Shown piece by piece: positions 1 to 11,392 of a DNA stretch of 64,000 nt. Made by a program: the position numbers and the translations under genes. The DNA is taken from assembly GCA_009760855.2 (NCBI GenBank), contig WPIO01000001.1:20332001-20396000 (forward strand), given 5' to 3'. This stretch comes from Cristatella mucedo (Eukaryota; Bryozoa; Phylactolaemata; Cristatellidae). The stretch's first letter is position 1. Every line of letters begins with the position of its first letter. The notes under the pieces are model-generated. The model was not told where the DNA came from. It made no database searches and saw nothing but the letters and a program-made list of their open reading frames with translations.

Positions 1-604
<604 letters not shown>

Positions 605-740
605 CCTGGTTTGGCCCAGTGGATAGATGCTAGCCTTTAACGACGAAGGTCTTGGGCTTGATCCCAAAGGCATTAAGTAAGGTGCCAGTTAAGAAATCAA
701 GTTCATTTATGGGTGCTGTACAAATGAATTATATATAGAC
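605..740 (+). mobile_element. SINE-I copy
   Basis: A tRNA-like head (TGGTTTGGCCCAGTGG, then a box-B-like GGGCTTGATCCC) is followed by the degraded SINE-I body and the 3' end GGTGCTGTACAAATGAATTA. It lies in VPS33A intron DNA. Confidence 0.65.
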
Positions 741-829
741 ATATATATCGCAGGACTTAAAAAATTAACTCGTGCTAATGAAAATTAACTCGCGCTAACT
801 GCACAATAAACTGGTGAAGCAGTTTCACC

Positions 830-1110
830 ACAAGTAATAATAATAATGTACTTGCTAAAGTGCCCTCAGAGAACTTAATCTCTCTCTCTAGGCGCTTTAC
901 ATTTGCTGCAAAAGGAAATGCAATTGAATGGTAAGTAAAATCATGCTTGAAAAACAAACAAAATGATTAACATGGTTAGGGGTGACATGCACAGGGTCAG
1001 CATGCAAATGTGGTTAGTGGCAGCATGCACAGTGTCAGCACGCATAAGCATGTGAAGGACGAATCACAGGGACCCACTAAATGCTGTCCTAAATAAGTAG
1101 TGCTCCCTAT
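830..1110 (-). mobile_element. LINE-B 3' end
   Basis: Reading the minus strand gives the end of the LINE-B coding region, the CACTGTGCATGCTGCCACTA block, the AAAGCGCC/GGCACTTT hairpin and a TTATTATTATTA tail. It is inserted just downstream of VPS33A exon 7, in intron 7. Confidence 0.8.
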
Positions 1111-1170
1111 ATGTGTACAGACAAGTCCCAAAGGTCATCTTTCTACACATGCCAGCGATCGAATACTTAC

Positions 1171-1345
1171 TGTTATTTATACCCCAAATTTCGTCTATGA
1201 GGCCTTCGTAAGTTAGCTGCGACAGAAGTGGCGTCAGCACGTCGACTGCCCTATCGATAACAAGCAGGCTGTCGAACTGAGGTGTCAGGTGCTCTTCTGT
1301 AGATATCTGCTCTTTCCGCATTTTCTGCATGAGGGCTATGACACG
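1171..1345 (-). CDS. VPS33A: VPS33A coding exon 7
   Basis: Acceptor AATGTAG before CGTGTCATAGCC; donor AACA followed by GTAAGT. It encodes 58 codons plus one base and includes IDRAVDVLTP and QLTYEGLIDEIWGI, the most conserved stretch of the Sec1-like N-terminal half. The next exon is not visible in the 1170 bases that remain. Confidence 0.95.
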
Positions 1346-4300
1346 CTACATTTAAGCATAGTTCTGAGAGTGGCTTGCACATCCAGTATCAGTAGCAAAA
1401 GCATAATGCAGAGAAAAAATTCACATCTGTACATACAATGCCATTCATGTTAGCTAAACATCTAGTAACAAATAAGAGGATAGGATGGCAGTGATCGCTA
1501 AGGCACTGATGTGGACATCCAGTTGAAGTGTGAGAAATGCATGCCTGAATAAGCGCTACCATACAGCAGGAGGACAAACACATGAATTAGCCAAATAGAT
1601 TTGGTTGGCAGCAAAAATGACTGCAATCAACTGAACGAGCATTTTTCAAAAATAGGCACTCACACACGTGCGTGAAACACGCACGCGCACACACACACAC
1701 ACGTATACCAAGCCAAACTAGGAGACCTACAAGACAAATTTATACTTGCAATAATGGCTATTGAATAATGTCGTAAGTACCTTAATAACCAAGGACAAGC
1801 TCGGGTGCATTAACATTTTATATATTTGTACGTGACAGGCACGACCGAAAACTTGCTCAAATGATAGCCAAACATGCCTTGAATAACATCCAAATTCTAT
1901 AAAACAACAAAAGCATACAACGAATGTAGCATCATGACAAGACTAATGCAATAACACAATTTATAGTTATTTCAAATCAAATTCAAGTAACAAAACCAGC
2001 CTGTCGGGTCACCAAATGCTGCACCAATTCAAGCCTCCTCGTGCCCACAAGTCCTCTATGGACAATAATGTACCTGTTTCCTTTCTACGCTTAAAGACTG
2101 TTCGCGACAAACGTTGGTCTGCAGGGCCTAGACTGTGGAACTCATTTCCACAAATCCCAAGCAACGACATCTACTCCCCTGCTCCTGACTGTGGCACATC
2201 GTTTCTAGCCGTCCTGAGCTCTACTTCCATGCTACTCACTTCCTCGACTGCCCTTCTGCCTCACCTAAGCCTCACACTTTCTTTGTTTTAGATGAAGTCT
2301 ACTGGCTACAGTATGCACACGGAAAGCCACTTAGGCTTCGAGTGTGCTATAGAAAGCTCTCATGCGTAAAACTCCCACTTAGTTGCCGTGGCTCTGCAGT
2401 CACAGGCAGAGCTAGTAAATAGTCTATGCCCGGAAGGCAGTAAGCACAGCTGGTGGCCAAAGAACTGGTCCTTCTGCATGTAATCATAAGCCGATCAAGC
2501 CGAAACTTTGATTGAAAATATACTAAACACGACAGTTTGGAGTATGAAACACTTTCAGAATTTTATTGAGGGCTTACAGAAGACAATACTTTGTTTATCC
2601 CTGTGTAAGCAACAGACACATACATAAGTGCTGCAATCAATTTAGCAGAAATGCAGCATCCTTTGTAATGTGGATGTGCTCGTGTGCCGACAGGGTAGCA
2701 TGAACAAACGAAGAATAAAAGTTTTGTAAAGCACCATAAAGGTCACGATTGTCAAGGCAAAAACGTTTCCAAAATAAGGATTGGGCATCAGGACATTAAC
2801 AAGCAGTAACTGTTTATTGTATTCATACATTTCAGTTTTTGAAGAGTCTTGGATTTAATACTTTTTGAACAGGTGGCACAACCAATGAAGGACTTCACGT
2901 GTACTTAACTACCAACTGTAGTCGAGCTTCAAGTAAAATCGACTGATATCTCGACCAAGTACTCTGACAGGCCTGCAGATCGGACAAACCAACAAGCTCG
3001 GCGCTCACATCAGCCAGCTAATTTCAAGGAGGAGCAATAACAGCTTGTTACAGCTGAAGGTTGGCTAGCATTCTAGCTTTTATAGAATGAAAAAATGCCA
3101 ATCAGTAGAAGAAGAAGAAGAAGAAGAAAAGCACACACTTTGTCCACAAGTCTAACCTTGGCGCATTGCCCTTTGCCTTGCAGTGTTGGGATCACTCCAT
3201 AGAGCTGCTGAAGAGTCATCAGTGACTGTGCTACATTGAACAGACTGCTGTAGTCGCCATGCAAGGAGCAATCCTATCGAAGTCAATACACAAAGCATAA
3301 TTAGAACTTGCAGCATGCTGAACGAATTATGTGCACATGTGCTGAAAATTTGCCCATTCATGAACGTTTGACCACCACCGAGGCCAGTTCATACTAGTAG
3401 AATAGAATGGCCAACAATGTATCGGTAGCCTATTGTATTTAGCAGCAACAGCACGAAGGCTGTGACACATGCATATGCATGCACTGGTGGCAACCAATAA
3501 GAGAACACCTTCGATTCACCAAGGACTAAAGTTACAATCTGTGCAAACAATTGTCACGGCAAAAATACTAAACCGTGACAGTGATATGTAAAGGCAAAGA
3601 AGCTTTGGTACTACAGAAGGAAGATCGATCATACAGTGCAGCAAATAAAAAGTTGCAATCTAATCCTCGACACTGACAATGGTGTAAAAATAAAACATAC
3701 ACTCCTCAAAAGTCTTGCTCCACCTGAAATAGTGACACCCACCTGTGGCCTACTGATAGCTTTTGACTTAGCATGCAAAAGAATAGAAATTAAATTTCTG
3801 TGCACTACATAGTAAATGCAACGGCCTTACCTACTGTGCCATCACGGCTACACTTTGACTGCTGGGGTAATAGTTTCGTGGATCTGGTAGCTATGCTTGG
3901 ATCTCCGGTTCATTTGACCAATGCATGCATTTTTAGTAGTATAACAAGGTTTTGGAGAATGAATGTAAATCACACACCACAAACAATGCATGTACCTGGA
4001 TATAAAACTACAACTGGAGCACATAATTTTTTGTAGTCATGACGGGCTATAAAACACTGATACTTTATGTACAGAAAAAGTGAGCAATAAACATCGATGT
4101 AAATAATCAAGTGTGCTAAAGGATAGCATTCATTTCAATCTGGGTGCTGGCGTTTGCCCAGTGTCTAGCGATGGTTACTGAAGAACGAAGCCACTTCATA
4201 AATGCAGGTAAACCGCTAGGAAGTGCTAGACAGATTCTAAGTACTCGGATGTATGTGCCTTTGCCTTCACCCCTGCAACATCAAGAAGAACGGGTGGATT

Positions 4301-7300
4301 TTACGATGAACAATTTTTCTGAAGCACACTCAAAGCCTGAGCTCTATTATCAGCCGAAAAAATATAACTCACTTGTATAGCACCCTAAGAGAACTTGGAT
4401 CTCTTTTCTTGGATTTCTTCACACATGCCATGGGGCTCGAGCCCACGACGCAAAAGTATTGTTACCAATGGCATTATATACGAACGATAGGGACTGACCC
4501 ACTAGTTTACTTTATGGTCCCGAGAGGATTTTAGGGCACCCTGATGCTGATGATAAGTAGCAGGTCGGTCGAGCATGATTGAAGGCAAAACAGGTGTCGA
4601 AGGTCAGAGTAAGAATTTTGGTTTGCATCCACTGAACAACCGGAGCCCCTGCAACACTGTTAGCAAAGGGGGACTCGGTAGAATGTTTGGGATATAAAGA
4701 CCACTTGAGAGGCCATATTTAGTATTTGCAAGTTGCAATAAGTAACTGCAAATTGCAGCCATCGGCATGCTCAGGCAGTACGGCCTTCAGCTATATCCCG
4801 ACATTTATGTGGTGTACACAAATCATGACATTACTGACTGACTGCTCAAATGAGTCAGCCAGACAAGCAGCACTGCTCTGATTTGTTGTCTAGCCACAAC
4901 AAGGGGTGGGGGATCTGCTCAAACGTAGCAGTATGACACGCTAAAATGCTGGTTTCCAGACACATCCAATACTACCGGTTCGGCAGCCAACGAGTAAAAC
5001 GGCCCAACACAATTGCAGCACTCACGAATGATTGGGTGGGCAGCAGCTTGCTAGAAGCTTCTAGAAGCACCGATGACTTACGGTCTCCAGCAACCTTCGT
5101 CTCACGCAACAAAGAAACTGAGAAGCGCAGCCGAGTCAGGAGGGCAGTCACGTGAGTCACAAGCATAGGAGCAGCAGCATAGGAAGACTAGGAAGAAAGG
5201 TCCAAAGCAGAATGGAAGCCGATGCTGGTGTGCAAGAATTGTGACAGCAAGTTCCACAGCCTGAAAGCAGCAGAGCAAAGCATTTGTTGCCAACAGGTTA
5301 GCAGCGGCAGCTGCAGAAGCACCGGCCTCGCACCTACGAACCTTGTACACGGCACCATCCTCCATTGAGAGCAGGTCAGCGTCTAGCGGAATAAGATTCA
5401 TGGGAAATTCACTGACGGTAGTGAATGAGCCAAAGCAACCAAGCTCCTGAAAATATGGCCAGTATGAGTATTCGAGCCCCTGATCCCACAATGCAATTAT
5501 CAGTCCAGCTTTTTTCTTCTAAGCACTTACTACAGCTGCAGATCATGCAAAACAGTGTGCCGGTCACGTGTTTTCACAAACATACCAAAATATGCAACTG
5601 CAAAATGAATGCTTTGCATAATGGCTCGGCATACAAAACGTTTTAGGTCATGTAATTAGTAAAATAAGGTCCTTCGTCTCAGCATGCTAAGTAGAAGATG
5701 ATGATCTTTCCATTATTAGTGTTCTTTGTAGAATCTTCTGAACATGGCATGATTGCATGCAGGCAAGACAGCCATTGCCATGCTTTTCTGGATATGAAGC
5801 ACAAATAAACACACTCCCAAGCCGGTGACATGCTCAATATGGCTGCTGAGACCACTAGGATATGGCAGCTAACATCGACTTGAGCAATATGCGACAAAAT
5901 GCTTCAATATAGGGAGTTCGAATGAGTTGCCTCAAGTGACTCTTGACTAAGCCTTTGACTATGCATTTGCCCCTCCCCACCTCAAAGCCTAGCAAGCAGT
6001 TGCTATATGAGACACCTATACGAGAGATCACGTAAAGTAGCACACAGGGTAACTGATTCAACAACCTCATTTACATTGCAGCAGTAAAGCCTTAGTGGCT
6101 ATCCCCACTTGCAGAAAAATTGGGTTATCTGCAGCAAAACTTGAACCTTCCCCCACCTGGGTCGTGAAGTGCAAAAGCACCTCAAGCACTGCACCCATGC
6201 CCTAATGCACTCTCAGTGCCAGCAGAGTAGTGGCTTCACAGCAGCAATCTTAATCTTAACCATACCTCGAGCTTTCGAATGCACAGCAAGCTTCGCCTGG
6301 GCACAAAGAATATGTGGAACTCCTTCTTGGTGCTACTGCGAGTTTGCTTCTCTTCGCTGGAATGACAGAAATGGTGCCAGCATCAATGGATGGTCGGAGA
6401 AAAGAAGTCGAGCACAACGCTAACGGCTCAGCACGACTTACGCTCGCACACCTTGGTCGATGAGATCCATCAACGACAACTTTGGCCGTGTTATGTAGAT
6501 AACATGATTAACCATGCAAGCAGGAAGTGTCCCAGTGAGCGGAAACATTTTCTCAACACCATGCTCCTGCAAAATGGCAAAGCGATGGCATCAGACATAT
6601 TAACCCAATCCAAGATTAGGAGCTAGGCTGCCTTCCACATAGGCTTGCAAAATATTTAACTAGCTCCTTAGTTCTGTCTTGGCTTGATTATTGTAATTCC
6701 CTTTTGGCTGGACTACCAAAAAAAGCAACTAGGTCACTGCAGTTGGCTGTGAATATGGTTGCTAGACTATTTAAGTCCCACAGGTTTGACCATGTGTCTC
6801 CTCTGCTAAAAGAGCTAGGGTGGCTGCCGGTTGATCAACGGACACAGAGTAAAGTTCTTAAGCCGACCCACAAGGCCCGCCACGGCTTGGCTCCTCCATA
6901 CCTAGCTGAACTGCTGCATCAGTTTCAGCCTCCTCGTGCCCTCAGGTCCTGTATTGACAATACACTAGCTGTTCCATTCCTCCATTTAAAAACTGTTGGC
7001 AACAGAAGCATTAGCCCTGCAGGTCCTAGACTGTGGAACTCGCTTCCACAATTCTTATGCAACGACAACTACTCTCCTGCTGCCGACTATGGCTCATCCT
7101 TTTTAGTGGTCTTGAGCTGCTACTTCCATGCTACTCTCTACCTTAGCTGCTCTCCTGACTCTGCTATGCTTCCCACGTTCTCTTCGAGCCGTGACGGCAC
7201 ACTAGGTAAGGCGGTTGCTTTCATGACCTCGGTCCCGAGGTCGTGGGTTCGATTCCTGCGGTGGGCGACCCTTCATCGCCACTGCAAGCGGTGGTGATAG

Positions 7301-8398
7301 CCTTAAAGGCTCTTTTGTCGCTATACAAAAAGAGGCTGTGTAATCAGCTAGGATTTATTTATTTATTTAAGAAGTCTGTTGGCTACCGAATGCTGCTTAG
7401 GCTGTGCGTGCACTATAGAAAACTCTCCTTCGTAACACCCACATAGTCTCTGTGGCTTTGTGGAGTTATAGATGAAGATACATTGCATTACAATCGCTTG
7501 CCCAGGGAGTAGAGCCAAAGATGAGGTCAAACCTCGACCTTGCCGGGCAGCAAATCACAGGAAGAGGGGAAGAGGACTGAGGGAGTCCATGGGATGTTGG
7601 AAGAACCTACTGGCAAGCCCTTCAGAGAGCCTACGACGAGGCACGATGCCAGAATGCACATAGCCGGCGTCGCAGAGGTAAAGCAAGCGAGCAGTCTCAT
7701 TGACTTGGCTACGACGGCCGAGTTCCCTGCCACAGAAGCTCAACCTCAAATTGAGCAGGGTCACCAACTCCATATAAGAAGATAAGGAGGAGCCGGAGGC
7801 TGTGGGGGTACCACTCTGTTTGAATACGCACGAATCCAGGTCGTGCGACGTTGCAATTTGCCCAGACCATGTTCTTGCAGTCGACCTCACAAACACATTA
7901 CAGTCTGCGCTAGAACATTCGTAAAGGTTGAAGCCACAGGAAAACCGCACACACGGGACGAACGATGTGTTTGAGAAACCTGCTATTGCTAGCAGCACCC
8001 TACGTTGGATCTCAAAAAAGGTTAGTTGATCTATTAAACCTCGACATCAGCAGCAGACGGCAGTAGAAGATAGGTCTAGACTGAACTTTCTCATATGAGC
8101 AGGACTCGGATAGCTCAAGGCAACATCCTTTGATTATTGCATAATAACAGTAAGAATAATAAAACTTTGTATAACGCCTAAGAGAACTATATCTCTTCCG
8201 AGGCACTTTATATGAACAGGACAGTACGCATAAAAACAATTATTTAAGGATAATAGCATGCAGACATGTCAGCATTACGTGGGTTCAAGTCCTGCAGCAG
8301 GCTATCTTTGTTGCCCACTGAAAGAGGTAGCAGTAGCCGTTAGGGCTTTTCAGCTACTATAAAAATGAGGCCCTTAAATCAGCTAGCTTTTACTTAAG

Positions 8399-8459
<61 letters not shown>

Positions 8460-11392
8460 TTTCATGACTCAAACCCAGCTCTAATGTCCGGATCTCTCAT
8501 GTATAGATGACTTGCAAGCATCACATCTGGCTCCTCAAGAAAGCATATCGCAATAGCAACGTACTTTGAGTAGAGGATACTCTGCAATTAGGCCGACCGG
8601 GCCAGTTAATGCCTCATCCCAGACGACTGACTGAAAAGAAAATAAGAGTGCATGCACAATTTGCCATATCTGCCAGTCCACGTTAGTTACTGACAAGCAA
8701 AGAACATCTTGCAGGAAGCACCTGGGGATACAACCATTCCCCAATAAACCACTGAAGCTCTGTTTAATCTTGCTCAAAGTCTAACCTTGGCAACGATCGG
8801 CCTATTACCAGGATCGTTACTTTACCGGCATCACCAGGGGCGTTACTTTACCAGCATTAAGCCCTGGGTGGGGCAAGCCTTCACATTCACATAAGCAACA
8901 AATCCTAAGAAGGTTGAAAGGGAATGTCGGCTGCAAGCCATCCTACTTACTCCCTGTACCCAAGGTTCAACAACATCAAGCCAAGTGCCGTGGTTCCAGA
9001 GAAGGACACCCTTGATAAACGACCGAGTGGTGGACCAAACGCAAAAGAATGGCGCAATGACCGCACTGACAGCCCCAACTTTCGTGGGCAGTAGGTGGCA
9101 GCAATCAGTTTTACATTACAGCTACAAATAATGAGCAAGATTGTACCAAGTACGAATAGCGCGAGAGTTCAAGAAGCAAGATAAAACATTAGAATGACAA
9201 AAGACATATAACACAACGTTCTACTATCCACGGAAAGCAAGCGATCGCCCTGAGACCACCCTTAGCAAGATGTTCGTACAGCACGACCCAGGTCGTGGGT
9301 GTGCTCTGCTGCATGCTATCCTTAAATGGCCACTGTAATGCAGGGGCTGATAGCCGGCTAAGGCTCTTCTGGTGCTACACAGAAGAGGCTTTTGGATTAG
9401 TCGATCTTGACTAAAATTTTACTCACCATAAGCATAGTGTAAGCAGTTCTTAGTTAGCAGTTGCTAACACCATGCAATTAGAAAAATCTCCTTCACTGGA
9501 GACCTGTTGCTTAGGTTGCGTGCCATTAACACCTTAAATACTGGTAGAACCTAGTTATAAGCGTGTCACGACTCATAGCTACAGTCGAGCTGGTAAGTGT
9601 GCAAGACGAGAGCTAAGGGCATGGGTTTTCTGCAAGGTGAGCAATCACCAAAAGAATGATGCATCAAAAACTAAGCCTATTGGGATCTGTGTAAGCCACG
9701 AATACATCTGTCTAAGCTAAGGCTGTAAGCTATGCCAACAGTAACGACCCCTATATGCACGAACAAGCAGGTCTCCAACCCAAATAGCATTCTATATTTG
9801 CAAATAGGACATCAGCAAACAACAGTATACAAAGCTCTAAGGTTTAAAAAGTACATGTAGCTGCTCATACAAAAGAAAAGACTATGTTGGTTTGCCACAA
9901 TGCAAGTGGCAGATATCTCTGGCCCATTAGCGATTGTGTGCAGACCTATAGCCAATATCGTACAAGTTAAGTCGCAGCAACTCAAAGACTTCAGATGAGG
10001 AACGAACGCAGCTTCTTTCTTCCCTTCATGCCTACTGACTAGCCACCTCCTCTTCTGACTCTGGTCGATTGGTCATGCCCAGACTTCGAATCTTTTGGAG
10101 ACATTTGTGCAGTCAGTTACAATGCTAACAAAGCCTGCAACTCACTACCCACATCAGGTCATCTCCTGAACATATTAAAGAAAAGGTAAAAACCTGCCAG
10201 TTGTTAACCCTTTGCTCCATCTGATGAGTGAATCATCTTTGCGTGCTTGCGTGCAACAAAACTCTTCACGTCATCACCAAGAACACGGGCGATGCACTTT
10301 CATGTAGCAGGGAAATTTTCTTATTACTGTGACCGCGACTGTCTCCTTGAGTGCTTTTGCATGTTTATCTAACTAAGCACGATGCTTCTGTGCATTGGCA
10401 TGCTTGCATAAGATTGATGCATTGCTTGCCATTACAATTTGGTTAATGCTTCTCTTGCGGCGAGTTTTAAAGTACCCGAATAGAGATTCGATTCTCTTAG
10501 GGCGTATACAAAACACTATTATCGCGATAATTTATTCTGGTTATACTAGTTTGCAAACAATAATTTCCGATGCCAATACCTATACTATAGGAAGCATGTT
10601 AACACGCTGAAACTTGCAGAGCTGTGCAAATGGCATAGTAGAGTATTAAACTGCGATCAATGCCATCACCAGGATGACTCACAACCTAGGGAATACAAAA
10701 ATAAATTTAGCTGATCAATAAACAGCCTCATTAGTATAGCGGCAGAAGAGCCTTTTCGGCTATCACCACCGGTTGCAGTTGGCAATACAGAATCTCCTAA
10801 CTTTCGAATTCGAACCCACTACCTCGGTCGTGAAGAGCGAACACCTTAGCTACTGGGCTATCACAGCCCAAAAAAGTATGCCCTCGAAGCCAGGTGATCC
10901 TAACTGGGCCAGGACGGCGGCAGCTGCTCTTGGAGTTTTAATTACTATAAAAAAATTCTGCCAAGTTGATTCCAGGGCTTTTACGCAAGACGCTGCCATC
11001 GGCAAATATATACAAGTGCCCTTGGGCGGAACAAACCGAACTGGGTTACTCCGAGCTGTACGCTACTGTTTCTTCTTTACGCACAATACATATTAACGGA
11101 TTAGATAAGTTGACACTTAAATGCCTCGAGCTTTGGGTAACGATATAATTTTTGATTACAGCTTAGGCCCAGTGCCAACGATAACAGCAACTGATGCAGT
11201 TTCCTGACGTAGCTACAGCGAGAGCTGAGCTTCGCATCAAGTTACGACGTCAAGTACCGCGTGGCCCAGCGGCGTGCACGAAAATACTACCTTGCTTCCT
11301 GGGCACATTTCTAAGCACTCGAGCAGCTGCCTTCGATATAAATCACGCAGCCGACCGAGATTTACTTTCCCGGAAGCTAGATGGCCCGCCAT
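1171..11392 (-). CDS. VPS33A: VPS33A, N-terminal half (7 exons, gene continues off left edge)
   Basis: Vacuolar protein sorting 33A is the Sec1/Munc18-family subunit of HOPS and CORVET, which tether endosomes and lysosomes and template SNARE assembly. Seven minus-strand exons join in phase: 11392-11291, 8630-8565, 6566-6442, 6356-6266, 5446-5342, 3273-3157 and 1345-1171. All have GT donors and AG acceptors. They give about 260 residues; vertebrate VPS33A has about 600, so the C-terminal half lies beyond position 1. Family blocks appear in order: VNLGRLRDL, VVWDEALTGPVGLIAEYPLL, FHIFFVPRRSLLC, DADLLSME, GLMTLQ-like SLMTLQQLYG, and LDR-like IDRAVDVLTP with QLTYEGLIDEIWGI. These fit VPS33A clearly better than the paralogue VPS33B. 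The start ATG (11392 back to 11390) has A at -3 and G at +4. Introns contain SINE and LINE insertions; no frame damage is seen in the exons. Confidence 0.95.
2005..2410 (+). mobile_element. LINE-A 3' fragment in VPS33A intron 6
   Basis: It encodes the LINE-A C-terminal block (LHQFKPPRA, then PRLWNSFPQ) followed by the diagnostic 3' untranslated region ending near GGCTCTGCAGTCACAGGC. Stops and substitutions break it, and the terminal TACAT repeat is lost. Confidence 0.8.
2411..3156. other. VPS33A intron 6 remainder
   Basis: Nothing recognised apart from a short GAA microsatellite at about 3107-3129, only about 30 bases downstream of the exon 6 donor (minus strand). Confidence 0.5.
3157..3273 (-). 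CDS. VPS33A: VPS33A coding exon 6
   Basis: This 117-base exon (39 codons, phase 0 at both ends) has acceptor TTCGATAG and donor AAG followed by GTTAGA. The encoded SLMTLQQLYGVIPTLQGKGQ matches the family block seen as GLMTLQALYGTIP in vertebrates. Confidence 0.94.
3274..5098. other. VPS33A intron 5, mostly unassigned
   Basis: A minus-strand SINE-I copy occupies about 4368-4475 (GTATAGCACCCTAAGAGAAC, then GGGGCTCGAGCCCACGAC). No exon or RNA gene was found in the rest. Confidence 0.5.
5099..5280 (-). mobile_element. LINE-A 3' fragment
   Basis: On the minus strand this is a diverged copy of the LINE-A segment between WNSLP and the GTTGCGTGAGAC motif. It ends about 60 bases from VPS33A exon 5. 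Confidence 0.6.
5342..5446 (-). CDS. VPS33A: VPS33A coding exon 5
   Basis: This 105-base exon (35 codons) has acceptor TATTTTCAG and donor AAG followed by GTTCGT. It encodes ELGCFGSF and LIPLDADLLSME, matching the family block LGVLGSF...LIPFDGDLLSME. Confidence 0.95.
6266..6356 (-). CDS. VPS33A: VPS33A coding exon 4
   Basis: This 91-base exon has acceptor GTCATTCCAG and donor CTCGAG followed by GTATGG. It encodes KEFHIFFVPRRSLLCIRKLE, close to the vertebrate block FHILFVPRRSLLCEQRL. Its first base completes the alanine codon split by exon 3. Confidence 0.95.
6442..6566 (-). CDS. VPS33A: VPS33A coding exon 3
   Basis: This 125-base exon has acceptor CATTTTGCAG and donor CGAGC followed by GTAAGT. 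It encodes EHGVEKMFPL and ITRPKLSLMDLI, corresponding to EHEVEKMF and VRPRLELMDII in vertebrates. It ends in phase 2. Confidence 0.95.
6625..7187 (+). mobile_element. LINE-A fragment, 5' part (interrupted by SINE-II)
   Basis: The open frame from about 6704 reads GLPKKATRSLQ, WLPVDQRTQSK, GLAPPYLAELLHQFQPPRA and PRLWNSLPQF: the end of an L2/CR1-like LINE ORF2, downstream of the reverse transcriptase. The copy is 5' truncated and lies in VPS33A intron 2 in the opposite orientation to the gene. Confidence 0.85.
7188..7370 (+). mobile_element. SINE-II copy nested in LINE-A
   Basis: Full SINE-II: head GACGGCACACTAGGTAAGG, a hairpin centred on CCTCGGTCCCGAGG, box-B-like GGGTTCGATTCC, the body GCAAGCGGTGGTGATAGCC and a TATTTATTTATTT tail. 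It interrupts LINE-A between CTCTT and GAAGTCTGTTGG. Confidence 0.85.
7371..7490 (+). mobile_element. LINE-A 3' end (continuation after nested SINE-II)
   Basis: It resumes at GAAGTCTGTTGGCTACCGAA, carries the untranslated block CTTTGTGGAGTTATAGATG and ends in a short TACATTGCATTACA tail. Confidence 0.8.
7491..8149. other. Unassigned VPS33A intron 2 sequence
   Basis: A 147-codon minus-strand open frame exists at 7555-7998 but shows no motif I recognise. It lies inside an intron, so I do not call it a gene. Confidence 0.4.
8150..8400. mobile_element. SINE fragments
   Basis: Positions 8150-8222 hold a minus-strand SINE-I/LINE-B-type tail (GTATAACGCCTAAGAGAAC). Positions 8265-8400 hold a plus-strand SINE-II body (GTGGGTTCAAGTCCTGCAGC, then AGGCCCTTAAATCAGCTAG). 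Confidence 0.65.
8401..8456. repeat. (AC)n microsatellite
   Basis: About 27 uninterrupted AC dinucleotides directly follow the SINE-II tail, consistent with growth from the SINE 3' end. Confidence 0.97.
8565..8630 (-). CDS. VPS33A: VPS33A coding exon 2
   Basis: This 66-base exon (22 codons, phase 0) has acceptor CTTTTCAG and donor CTCAAA followed by GTACGT. It encodes VVWDEALTGPVGLIAEYPLL, nearly the same as the vertebrate VWDEYLTGPFGLIAQYSLL block. Confidence 0.96.
8631..11290. other. VPS33A intron 1
   Basis: A degraded plus-strand SINE-II lies at about 9275-9425 (CACGACCCAGGTCGTGGGTG). A minus-strand SINE-II lies at about 10695-10870 (GAATTCGAACCCACTACC, then CACCTTAGCTACTGGGCTAT). The remainder is AT-rich with nothing recognised. 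Confidence 0.6.
11291..11392 (-). CDS. VPS33A: VPS33A coding exon 1 (start codon)
   Basis: 34 codons from ATG to CCAGGAAGCAAG, then donor GTAGTA. It encodes MAGHLASGKVNLGRL and MCPGSK, which aligns end to end with the vertebrate start MAAHLSYGRVNLNVLR...CAGSKA. The start context GTAACATGG is strong. Confidence 0.95.

Noticed and set aside
6704-7297. 197-codon plus-strand frame as a host gene
   Set aside because: It is the C-terminal part of LINE-A running into a nested SINE-II.
7555-7998. 147-codon minus-strand open frame in VPS33A intron 2
   Set aside because: No recognisable domain and not joined to the VPS33A reading frame.
1171-11392. Identity as VPS33B instead of VPS33A
   Set aside because: Blocks VVWDEALTGP, FHIFFVPRRSLLC and QLTYEGLIDEI fit VPS33A; VPS33B differs at these places.
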